DNA of 64,000 nt from Microbacterium sp. (GTDB lineage: Bacteria > Actinomycetota > Actinomycetes > Actinomycetales > Microbacteriaceae), in contig NZ_JAPSIY010000002.1 in the NCBI RefSeq assembly GCF_031178445.1, positions 62,001-126,000 on the forward strand, read 5' to 3'. The notes beneath the pieces were generated by a model. The model was not told the DNA's origin. It saw only the letters and a program-made list of their open reading frames with translations, and made no database searches. Shown piece after piece: positions 16,740 to 24,476 of this stretch. Made by a program: the position numbers and the translations under genes. Numbering within the stretch: the first letter of the stretch is position 1; each line of letters opens with the position of its first letter.

Positions 16740-17791
16740 CGAAGATCACGCATTTGGAACCCGTCTCCGGGTTGTCGTGGAGCGTCTTCCGCGGTGAGCG
16801 CGCCGAGGTCATGCGATGTCTCGGCGAGGAGCACGCGGACGAGATCCATTCCTTCCGGCACCTTCCCGGCGGCTCATGGGAGGCGCAGGTGCGCCGCGCT
16901 GACGGCGTCGCGGCTGACCGGCTGGATGCCGTCATCGCCTCGACGCGCGCATTGCTGCCGCTGGAATCACAGGAGCTCGCCTGGATCGCCGAGGGCGCAG
17001 GCATTCCCGAGCGCGAGATCTGGGCCCGCAATCTGCGCGGCGACCTCGGACGCGACGGCACAGGGTGCAGCGACATGGCCTTCGTCACCGGGTCGGGGGC
17101 CGTGATGGGGCACAACGAAGACGGCGACGGCGAACTGCACGAGAAGATCCGCCTGGTCACGCTCGACATCGAGGGAGATCCCGCACTGACGGCGGTGTGG
17201 TACCCCGGGATGCTGCCGTCGAACGCGTTCGTGACGACCGAGGCCGGTCTGACGTTCGGGATGGACCACGTCCCGGTCGTCACCGCATGCACTGCGGGGG
17301 CAGGCCGTCATCTCGTCGCACGGCACGCGCAGCGTCAGGTCACCGGAGACGCGGCGCGCGCCACGCTCTCGGAGGTTCCCTGTGCGGGCGGTTTCGCATT
17401 CGACGTGGCGGATGCCGCGGGGCGCGTCGATCTGATCGAGAACGCGGCCGGTCGGGTCGAGGCCGCCTCGGGTCGCCATCGGCACACCAACCACCTGCGT
17501 CTTCTCGACGGCACCCGAGACGGTCTCGCGGTGCCGGAGGACGACCCGTGGCTGCGGGAGAGTCGCAGCCGCCTGCGCGCCCTCGAGGCGGCCTGCGCGA
17601 CGCCCGCGGACGCGGAGGACGTGTTCGCGGCGCTGCGCGCCCCCGGGGTCCTCGGTCGCTCGGAGGATCTGTGGACGAGTGTGACAGCGGTCGTCGAGAC
17701 CGCCGCAGACGAGGTGCTCGTGCAGGGCAGCGGGCCGCGCTGGCGCGGCAGGCTGAGCGCCTTCGCACGAGGAGAGCGGGTGCAGCTGTGA
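16736..17791 (+). CDS. C45-type Ntn hydrolase (acyl-CoA:6-APA acyltransferase-like)
   Basis: This 351-residue protein resembles the C45 / isopenicillin N acyltransferase group. The expected self-cleavage site is Gly-Cys in GTGCSDMAF (Cys near 111), followed by GHNEDGDGE. After cleavage the cysteine would be the N-terminal nucleophile. Family members hydrolyse or transfer acyl groups on amides. It lies between two class A beta-lactamase-fold genes, with 4-base overlaps on both sides, so translation is coupled. The substrate is unknown. An N-acyl D-amino acid or peptide amide would fit. Confidence 0.8.
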   Translation: MTKITHLEPVSGLSWSVFRGERAEVMRCLGEEHADEIHSFRHLPGGSWEAQVRRADGVAADRLDAVIASTRALLPLESQELAWIAEGAGIPEREIWARNLRGDLGRDGTGCSDMAFVTGSGAVMGHNEDGDGELHEKIRLVTLDIEGDPALTAVWYPGMLPSNAFVTTEAGLTFGMDHVPVVTACTAGAGRHLVARHAQRQVTGDAARATLSEVPCAGGFAFDVADAAGRVDLIENAAGRVEAASGRHRHTNHLRLLDGTRDGLAVPEDDPWLRESRSRLRALEAACATPADAEDVFAALRAPGVLGRSEDLWTSVTAVVETAADEVLVQGSGPRWRGRLSAFARGERVQL

Positions 17792-18612
17792 CGATCGGTT
17801 TCGACGCGCTCGAGCGGGACTTCCCGGGGCTTGCGATCTCGGCGATCGCCGCCGATATCGACACCGGCGTGGAGCTCTTCCGTCACCAGTCGGAGCGGGT
17901 CCTCGACACGGCCAGCGTCGGCAAGATCTTCCTGTTGCACCGGCTGCTGACCGAGGTCGATCGTGGCGAGCGCAGCCTCGAGGAGCGGGTGACCCGCAGG
18001 CCGGTGGAGCAGATCGACAACTCCGGTATCTGGTACCTGCTGCAACAGGACTCGCTGACCCTCTATGACGTGGCCGCGCTCATCGGGGCGACGAGCGACA
18101 ACGCGGCGACCAACACGCTGTGCCGCGTGATCGGCCTGGACCAGGTCGGCGCGCACACCCGCGCGCTGGGCTACGCCGGTTCGAGCCTTGACGATGTCGT
18201 TCGCTGGCCGTTGCCGCCGGGGGCGCCGCGGACCCTCTCCCATGCCAGCGCCGAGGAGTTGCTGCGATTCGTGCAGCGCACGGCCGATGCCGTCGACCTC
18301 AGCTCTGCGTCGAGCGACACGCTGCAACGCTGGCTCGGGGCGGGCATGGATCTGTCGATGGTCGCTTCGCCGTTCGGGCTCGATCCCCTCGCGCACTACT
18401 TCTTCGACCGGGACGTCTGGCTGTGGAACAAGACAGGCACGATCAGCACCGTTCGTGCCGACATGGGGCTCGTGATGTCACCAACGCGGCGGATCGCCTA
18501 CGCCGTGCTGATCAACTGGGAGCGGGGCACCCCTGCGCGCGATCGAGCGCTGCAGGTGATGCGCAACGCCGGTGACGCGATCCGCGCCGAACTGGGCTCG
18601 CCGAGCAGCTGA
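17788..18612 (+). CDS. Cytoplasmic class A beta-lactamase-fold serine hydrolase (copy 2)
   Basis: This 274-residue protein shares its layout with the gene at 15903: TASVGK (Ser near 42), TSDN (near 102) and NKTGTIS (near 214), again without a signal peptide. The two proteins also share the FLLHR/FLLIE segment and LDPLAH, so they are paralogues. The GTG at 17788 overlaps the previous stop (GTGA). The frame stays open far upstream, but that part is antisense-like and not homologous. It is the last gene of the rightward operon. Confidence 0.85.
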   Translation: MTIGFDALERDFPGLAISAIAADIDTGVELFRHQSERVLDTASVGKIFLLHRLLTEVDRGERSLEERVTRRPVEQIDNSGIWYLLQQDSLTLYDVAALIGATSDNAATNTLCRVIGLDQVGAHTRALGYAGSSLDDVVRWPLPPGAPRTLSHASAEELLRFVQRTADAVDLSSASSDTLQRWLGAGMDLSMVASPFGLDPLAHYFFDRDVWLWNKTGTISTVRADMGLVMSPTRRIAYAVLINWERGTPARDRALQVMRNAGDAIRAELGSPSS

Positions 18613-18644
18613 TCGCGGAAGGGCGCACGGTCCCGCGCGATGCA

Positions 18645-18694
18645 GAGATGGAGAACGCAGGTTCCTCGGCTCGGGAACCTGCGTTCTCCATCTC
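18645..18694. terminator. Bidirectional terminator, 21-bp perfect hairpin
   Basis: The 21-base arms at 18645-18665 and 18674-18694 are perfect reverse complements around an 8-base loop. It sits between the ends of two convergent genes (18612 and 18718) and should terminate both. Confidence 0.85.
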
Positions 18695-18717
18695 CGGTCG
18701 GCGCGGTGTCGCGTCGG

Positions 18718-21372
18718 TCAGGGCTTGCGCACCGTCAGACCTGCATCCGTGCAGCCTTCGCACGAGGTGAGGTTCGCGCGCGGCGCGGTGCCGCTGACCG
18801 ACAGCACGACGCGATCGTTCCATGCAGAGTCGTCCTTCGGCGCCTTCACGGGGCCGGTGACGCGCGCGGTCACGGTGATGCGGACCTCGCCGTCCACGGG
18901 AAGATCGCCCTTCCAGGTGACGTCGGAGCCGCTGCGTGCCACGGTTCCGGCGGTCGTTGACACCTTCTCGGCGGCCGTGTTGTCGAGCACGTCCGCCAGG
19001 TCGATGTCGGCCTGTGCCCCCTTCACCTCGGCGTCGCCGGCTGAGAGGGTGATGGTCCACGTCGCCTTCGTGCCCGGCTTCACCGCTGAACCCGCCTTCG
19101 GGTCGACGTCGACCGACACGTCCCATTCGGGGGTGCGAGGCACCTCGAGCACCGGCTCCTCGCCGAAGAACGGCGAATGGCCGAGGAAGCGCAGGTAGGG
19201 GTCGAACTGCGCGAACGAGTCGACCTGCTGCGGCGAGTTCCAGACGGTCTGCGCGAAAAGGCGCAGGCGGGGGAGCAGGGTCTGGGTCAGCACGTGCTCC
19301 GGAGCCCAGCCGTGCGCGTCGTCCCAGATCGGGAAGAACTGACCGGCGACGTTGTCACGCAGTTCTGGAAGCGCGGGATACGGATCGCCCCAGCCGCCCG
19401 AGAACGTGTACGGGTCGGGATAGTGCTTCCAGGCGTACTCGGGCAGCGGGCGGTTGATCACCGATCCGTTGCGCGTGTCGCCCGAGGTGAGGTCGGCCGT
19501 GCCCATGGTGGGCCACAGGTCGTGGTACAGGTCGGACGACGAGCCGATCACCTGGCGCCCTTCGGCGAGCAGATCGTTGGCGTCGACCGAGCCGTAGATC
19601 TCGGCCCAGAAGATGACCGTGATGTCCTCGTCAAGCGGCACGACCTTGTTGCGCCCGTTCAGCTGGTCGTTCCAGACCATGGTCTTGCGCCCGGCATCCT
19701 CCAGCGCGGCGTTGACGTAGTTCAGGAACCAGGCGTACGAGTCTCGAGTGGTGGCGGAGTCGTCTCCGGTCTCCTCGCGGATCCAGTCGCGCAGCACGGT
19801 CTGCTCGTCGAGCGCCATGAACTCGTCGGCGCCGATGTGCACATAGGGGGCGTCGAACAGCCCGCCCATCTCGACCGCCACGTCGGCCAGTCGCTCGCGC
19901 ACGTCGGGTCGGGAGTAGTTGTACGCCTCGCCGGCGAGCATGTATCCGGGCTCTGTGAACACCTTCGAGTCGAGCGTGGCATGGGCGGGCATATCGAACT
20001 CGGGGATGATCGTGACGTGGTACTGGCGGGCGAACTCCACGAGCTCGCGCACCTCGGCCTTGGACCACGAGCCGCCGTCGGGAAGGTGATCGACCAGCTC
20101 GGGGAAGACCTCGCTCTCTACGCGCAGGCCCTGACCGTCCTTGACGCGCAGGACCATGGTGTTCATGCTCGTCCAGGCGAGGTCCTTGATCTGATCCTTC
20201 AGCCAGTCGATCGAGTAGAAGCGGCGGCCGGAGTCGACCTGCAGCGCGCGGAAGCGCATGTCGGTCCAGTTGACGGCGGTGCCGACGGGCAGCGAGGCCG
20301 TGCCGGTCGCGGCCTCGGTGCTCTGCAGCGCCTGGCCGAGCGTGCTCAGTGCGTGCAGCACGCCGGGCTCGCCGCCCGCGGTGATCGTCACGCCCTCCTC
20401 GGTCGTCTCGATGGCGTACGCCTCCGCCGAGAGCTCTCGCGCGTTCTCCGGCGCGGTGTCGGGGATCGGCACGTCGCCGAGGCGGATGAATACGCTGTTC
20501 TCGCCGGCGGGCTCGTCGCCGATCGACAGGGTCGCGTCGTCGGTGACGCCCAGCTCGCGGATGCTGGCCGCACCGAGGTCGACCTCATCCGTGATGCGGT
20601 CCGCGGATGCGGCATCCACGATGAACTCCTGGAGCGGGGCATCCCATTCCCCGTCGCCGGCTGCGAAGCTCTGCACGGCGGGGATGGTCACGGGGAAGCC
20701 GTTCTCGCCGAGGGGCGGGGCGTCCCATGAGGCCGGAGCCTCCTGCGGCGTGGTGGCGGGGCCCACCTCGGCGATGCGGAAGTCGTCGCAGAACGCCGGA
20801 GAGGTGTTGCCGCCCACCAGGCAGAACGCGTTCAGCTCTGTCGTGCGCGGCCCGGTGGTGATCGTCGTGGTGTAGGTGCTCCACTGCGTGCCGTCACCGG
20901 GCGTGGTGATGCCGGCTGCGTACTCTCCGCCGCCGTCGCCGCGGGCCAGGCCCCGGTAGTAGGGCGCGTTCTCGGTGTCGAAGATGCCCCAGCGGATGCC
21001 CTTGCCCTTCAGTGTGACCGAGAACCGGTAGGTCGTGTTGGGCTGCACGCCGGTGACCGTCTTGTTCACCATGCCGCGGTCCACACCGGTGCCGCGCACC
21101 GGGAGGTTGCCGCCGATGGGGGTCTGGGTGGTGGCGTCGGCGTAGGCGAGACCGATCTGCGCGGCCGTGCCGGTGCCGTCGGCTCCGGGGGTCACGAGCG
21201 AGGCATGGTTGTGCTGGGTCTGGGCGCCCCATTCTCCCGACTCGAACCCGCCGTCGATCAGTGCGGGACCCTCTTCTGCTGCGGCCGGCGTGGTCGGCGC
21301 GCCCGGCGCGAGCAGGAGGGCGCCTGCCACGGCCAGGCATGACGCCAGCGCCATCGTTCTTCTGTTTCGCAC
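18718..21372 (-). CDS. Secreted GH20 beta-N-acetylhexosaminidase, multidomain
   Basis: This 884-residue protein has a signal peptide (residues 1-33, LASCLAVAGALLLAP). A carbohydrate-binding-like domain follows at about 40-200, then a GH20b domain and the GH20 barrel. The substrate-assisted D-E pair is in YVHIGADEF (near 515). FRALQVDSGRRFYSIDWL and IPEFDMPAHA are also diagnostic. The C-terminal 120 residues form an Ig-like/DUF11-like module, ending without a sortase motif. It should release GlcNAc or GalNAc from chitin or glycan ends outside the cell. The GTG at 21372 is chosen because AGAGGAG precedes it and the signal peptide follows. The longer frame upstream overlaps the lacI gene. Confidence 0.9.
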   Translation of the reverse strand: MRNRRTMALASCLAVAGALLLAPGAPTTPAAAEEGPALIDGGFESGEWGAQTQHNHASLVTPGADGTGTAAQIGLAYADATTQTPIGGNLPVRGTGVDRGMVNKTVTGVQPNTTYRFSVTLKGKGIRWGIFDTENAPYYRGLARGDGGGEYAAGITTPGDGTQWSTYTTTITTGPRTTELNAFCLVGGNTSPAFCDDFRIAEVGPATTPQEAPASWDAPPLGENGFPVTIPAVQSFAAGDGEWDAPLQEFIVDAASADRITDEVDLGAASIRELGVTDDATLSIGDEPAGENSVFIRLGDVPIPDTAPENARELSAEAYAIETTEEGVTITAGGEPGVLHALSTLGQALQSTEAATGTASLPVGTAVNWTDMRFRALQVDSGRRFYSIDWLKDQIKDLAWTSMNTMVLRVKDGQGLRVESEVFPELVDHLPDGGSWSKAEVRELVEFARQYHVTIIPEFDMPAHATLDSKVFTEPGYMLAGEAYNYSRPDVRERLADVAVEMGGLFDAPYVHIGADEFMALDEQTVLRDWIREETGDDSATTRDSYAWFLNYVNAALEDAGRKTMVWNDQLNGRNKVVPLDEDITVIFWAEIYGSVDANDLLAEGRQVIGSSSDLYHDLWPTMGTADLTSGDTRNGSVINRPLPEYAWKHYPDPYTFSGGWGDPYPALPELRDNVAGQFFPIWDDAHGWAPEHVLTQTLLPRLRLFAQTVWNSPQQVDSFAQFDPYLRFLGHSPFFGEEPVLEVPRTPEWDVSVDVDPKAGSAVKPGTKATWTITLSAGDAEVKGAQADIDLADVLDNTAAEKVSTTAGTVARSGSDVTWKGDLPVDGEVRITVTARVTGPVKAPKDDSAWNDRVVLSVSGTAPRANLTSCEGCTDAGLTVRKP

Positions 21373-21413
21373 GTCTTCGTACTCCTCTTGGTTGCCGGAT
21401 GCTGGTCCGTTCG

Positions 21414-21447
21414 AGATTACACGGTTAAGCTGCGCTTCGTGAAGCGC
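21414..21447 (-). promoter_or_regulatory. Promoter and operator of the GH20 gene
   Basis: On the minus strand TTCACG (21438-21443) and TAATCT (21414-21419) form a -35/-10 pair with an 18-base spacer. The perfect inverted repeat GCGCTTC-GT-GAAGCGC (21432-21447) covers the -35 box. It is the likely operator of the divergent LacI-family regulator. Confidence 0.6.
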
Positions 21448-21495
21448 TCGAGCGGGGATCATCGTGCGTCCCATGCCGCGCGATACGCTCGCAGG

Positions 21496-22536
21496 ATGGC
21501 CACTGCGGACAGCCCGACCCCGCGACTGACGATCCGCGAACTCGCCGCCGAACTCGGAGTGTCGCACGCGGCCGTCTCCTATGCGCTGAACGGCAAGGCC
21601 GGGGTGAGCGAGGAGACCAGGGCTCGAGTCGTCGAGGCGGCGCGCGAGCGCGGCTGGCAGCCGAACACGGCGGCGCGGGCGCTGGCAGGGCAGGGCACGG
21701 ATTCCATCGGGCTGGTGCTGGCGCGAGAGCCCGACGCCCTCGCGAGCGACACGTTCTACCTGCGATTCATCGCGGGAATCCAGGCGGCGCTGTCGCCGCG
21801 GGGCATGACGCTGACGTTCCAGATCGCCGACTCGCTGGCATCCGAGATCGAGGTGTACCGCCGGTGGGCGGCGCAGGGCCGCGTGGACGGCGTGATCGTC
21901 GTCGACCCTCGCATCGACGATCCGCGACCCGCGGTGCTCGTCCGGCTCGGCATGCCTGCTGTGCTCGTTGGTGGTCAAGGGCACGCCGAGCAGACTCTCG
22001 CCGCGGTCGGCGCCGACGACGCGTCGCCCATGGCCGAGCTTGTGCAGGTGCTGCGCGAGAGAGGGCACCGTCGCATCGCCTATGTCGCGGGGCCCTCCGA
22101 CTTCGCGCACGCGGTCGACCGCGCCGAGAGCTACCGGGAGGCGATGACGCGAGCGGGCGTTGCGCCCCTCACCGTGATCCACACGCACTACGGGGCCGAC
22201 GAGGCTGCTGCCGCGTGGCGAGCGCTGCGCCCATCCGAGCCCACCGCCATCATCGCCGACAACGATCAGCTCGCCGTGGCGGTGCTGCGCTGCGCCAGAG
22301 CCGACGCGGTGGCGGTGCCCGAGAAGCTGAGCATCGTGTCGTGGGAGGACTCGCCTCTGTGCGAAGCCACATCGCCGCCGCTGTCAGCGCTGTGGCGTGA
22401 CCCCTTCGCACTCGGACGGCGCTCCGCCGCGGCGATACTCGCCGAGATCTCCGAGCACTCCGCCGAAGCGATCGCCATCGAAGCGGCCGTGCTGCGCGAC
22501 CGGGGCTCGATCGCCGACGCGCCGCAGGCGCACTGA
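21496..22536 (+). CDS. LacI-family transcriptional regulator
   Basis: This 346-residue regulator has the LacI HTH at residues 10-30 (TIRELAAELGVSHAAVSYAL, then NGKAGVSEETRARV). The hinge contains PNTAARALAG. A periplasmic-binding-protein-like sensor domain follows (SIGLVLAREP, IAYVAGP, IIADNDQLAVAVL, SIVSWEDSPL). It is divergent from the GH20 gene and probably represses it in response to an amino sugar. TACGCT at 21484-21489 lies 6 bases before the ATG, so the message may be leaderless. An open frame upstream from 21388 lacks homology. Confidence 0.9.
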   Translation: MATADSPTPRLTIRELAAELGVSHAAVSYALNGKAGVSEETRARVVEAARERGWQPNTAARALAGQGTDSIGLVLAREPDALASDTFYLRFIAGIQAALSPRGMTLTFQIADSLASEIEVYRRWAAQGRVDGVIVVDPRIDDPRPAVLVRLGMPAVLVGGQGHAEQTLAAVGADDASPMAELVQVLRERGHRRIAYVAGPSDFAHAVDRAESYREAMTRAGVAPLTVIHTHYGADEAAAAWRALRPSEPTAIIADNDQLAVAVLRCARADAVAVPEKLSIVSWEDSPLCEATSPPLSALWRDPFALGRRSAAAILAEISEHSAEAIAIEAAVLRDRGSIADAPQAH

Positions 22537-22542
22537 CCGGGG

Positions 22543-24387
22543 TCAGCGCCCGCCCGAGAAGCCGCCTCCTCCGCCGCCGCCGGAGAATCCGCCGCCGGTC
22601 GAACCGCCGACTCCGGACGACGAGCCCGACGTCGGCGAGCTGTAGGTGGCGGCTGACTGCGTGGAGGAGGAGAACGACGACATCCACAGGGCGAAGCCGG
22701 TGCCGCGTGCGGCATCCGTCCACGCCGGCGTCGTTCCCGCGTCGGCATAGGTCTGCTCCAGGACCTTCGCCCAGGATTTCTCCTCGCCGAGCAGCATCGC
22801 GTACGGCAGCAGGTGCTCGTAGAGCAGGACTGTGTCGACGCCGCCGTCGGCGCGGCGCTCGGCCCCTTCGTACGACTGCAGCATCCGGATGCGGTCGGCC
22901 TCGGCGACCCGGATGAACTCGCGCACGCCCATCAGGTGCTCGTGCCACCGCGCGCCATCGGGCGTGAGCACCGTGTGCCGGGCGAACGCGATGAACAGGG
23001 TGAACAGGGTGCCGACGGCTGCCACGATGAACGCGATCACCGCCAGGGGAAGGGTGTCTCTGTCGAGCGAGATGCTCCAGATCAGGAAGGCCAGGGCGCA
23101 TGCCAGAAGCCCGGCCGAGATCCAGCCGAACGCGGCCGCGAGCGGGCTGCGTTCCTTCGTGGTCCAGCCTCGCCGCGCGGCATCCTCGACACCGCGGTCG
23201 AGCAGCTTCGCCATGCGCCCGCTGAACTTCTCGCTCTTCGCAGGCAGGGTGCGAACCGTCTTCTCCCCGCCGAAGAGCGCGTCGAGGGTGCGGAGGTCGA
23301 GGTCGGATGCGGCGGCGCCGCGGTCGAGCAGGCGCAGTGATGGACGGGAGGCGCCGCCCTTGGCGGACGGCGCCTCCTCGATGCGCAGCGCGCCGCGTAC
23401 GGCCAGGTGGACGAGCTGTGCGGGCACCGGGTGGTCCGCGCCGGGAATCAGCGGGGCGGCGGCGAGCGGCGGCATGTCGGCCGGGACGTCGTACTGCGCG
23501 ATGATCACGCCGGTCGCGACGCGGCGACGGCGGGTGAACGCGGCGACGCTGCCGAGAACACCGGCCCCGGCCGCGAGGGAGCCCCCTGCGACGACGGCGG
23601 GGCCGATGTCGGCCAGCGGATTCGGTGTCCGTGATTCCGGCTGGGTGACCGTTCCCGGTTCGAAGCCGACCGCGATCGTGACCCCGTCGCCCGCGGCGCG
23701 CTCGCCGGAGCTCACCGAGAACATCGCCGCTCCGTCCACATCCGCCGGACCGTCGAGCGAGCAGGTGCGCGCCGACCCCTGCTCGCCCCGATAGCAGGCC
23801 GCGTCACCGGTGAGGGCGCCGGCGAGCTCGGGGTCGAAGACGACGTCGGCCCGGAACGACCCGATCGCCTGCGTGCTGTCGAGCGGCAGCAGGTCCCAGT
23901 AGAACTCATCTCGGCCGGTCTCGCCGCCGGCGATCATCACATCGCGCATCGTGTACTCGATCACGTAAGTGGTGCTGCCGTGGACGTAGGAGTCGTCCCC
24001 GGTCAGGACGTACAGCACGCCGTCGTCCGATTCGGTCTCGTACGGCACCGGACGTCCTGCGCCGTCAGTCACGGAGCGTATGCTGAGGCTCAGTCCTGCG
24101 CCCTGATAGCGCTCGGGGTAGCCGCGCACGATCCCCTTGTTCTGATCGGAGCCCGGGAACTCGGCGACCATCGTCTCGGTGACGTGCGCCACCGCACGGC
24201 CGTGGTCGTCGAGCGAGACCTCGTAGCGCGCGTTCCACGAGGAGTAGTCGAAGTCGTCGACATCGACCTCGGCGGATGCGGCGGATGCCGACAGCACCGA
24301 CCCCGCGAGGAGGGCGAGCAGCACCGCGGCCGCTGCGATGAGCCGGCGGCGGAGATCGATCCGGCGGAGGTTCGGGAGGGCGCGCAT
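22543..24387 (-). CDS. DUF2207-domain membrane protein with Gly/Ser-rich tail
   Basis: This 614-residue protein has a signal peptide (LIAAAAVLLALLAGSVLSASAA). An extracellular DUF2207 domain (about 40-250) contains DDHGRAVAHVTETM, NKGIVRGYP and TYVIEYTMRDV. A membrane span follows near 265-285, then a cytoplasmic region, a pair of spans (AAFGWISAGLLACALAFLIW, LPLAVIAFIVAAVGTLFTLF), and a tail of GGGFSGGGGG type. This is a widespread predicted membrane protein of unknown function. It converges on the lacI gene with a 6-base gap. Confidence 0.85.
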   Translation of the reverse strand: MRALPNLRRIDLRRRLIAAAAVLLALLAGSVLSASAASAEVDVDDFDYSSWNARYEVSLDDHGRAVAHVTETMVAEFPGSDQNKGIVRGYPERYQGAGLSLSIRSVTDGAGRPVPYETESDDGVLYVLTGDDSYVHGSTTYVIEYTMRDVMIAGGETGRDEFYWDLLPLDSTQAIGSFRADVVFDPELAGALTGDAACYRGEQGSARTCSLDGPADVDGAAMFSVSSGERAAGDGVTIAVGFEPGTVTQPESRTPNPLADIGPAVVAGGSLAAGAGVLGSVAAFTRRRRVATGVIIAQYDVPADMPPLAAAPLIPGADHPVPAQLVHLAVRGALRIEEAPSAKGGASRPSLRLLDRGAAASDLDLRTLDALFGGEKTVRTLPAKSEKFSGRMAKLLDRGVEDAARRGWTTKERSPLAAAFGWISAGLLACALAFLIWSISLDRDTLPLAVIAFIVAAVGTLFTLFIAFARHTVLTPDGARWHEHLMGVREFIRVAEADRIRMLQSYEGAERRADGGVDTVLLYEHLLPYAMLLGEEKSWAKVLEQTYADAGTTPAWTDAARGTGFALWMSSFSSSTQSAATYSSPTSGSSSGVGGSTGGGFSGGGGGGGFSGGR

Positions 24388-24442
24388 GCTGAGAGGCTAA
24401 CCCGGGCCGGCCTCTCACAGCGGTCGGCGACGGGCTCGCCGG

Positions 24443-24468
24443 TAGACTTGCAGGGACTTTCCGAGGAG
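24443..24468 (+). promoter_or_regulatory. lysS -10 box and ribosome-binding site
   Basis: TAGACT (24443-24448) is a -10-like hexamer, and GAGGAG (24463-24468) precedes the lysS ATG by 8 bases. The same TAGACT box occurs before serS (32053) and tRNA-Ser (34210). Confidence 0.5.
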
Positions 24469-24476
24469 CCATACCC

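Noticed and set aside
15903..18612. True antibiotic-resistance class A beta-lactamases
   Set aside because: Both proteins lack a signal peptide and sit in a peptide-utilisation operon, so a secreted resistance role is not supported.
18718..22188. A single 1156-residue minus-strand protein including the GH20 enzyme
   Set aside because: The part beyond 21372 is antisense to the lacI gene, and a signal peptide with a ribosome-binding site starts at 21372.
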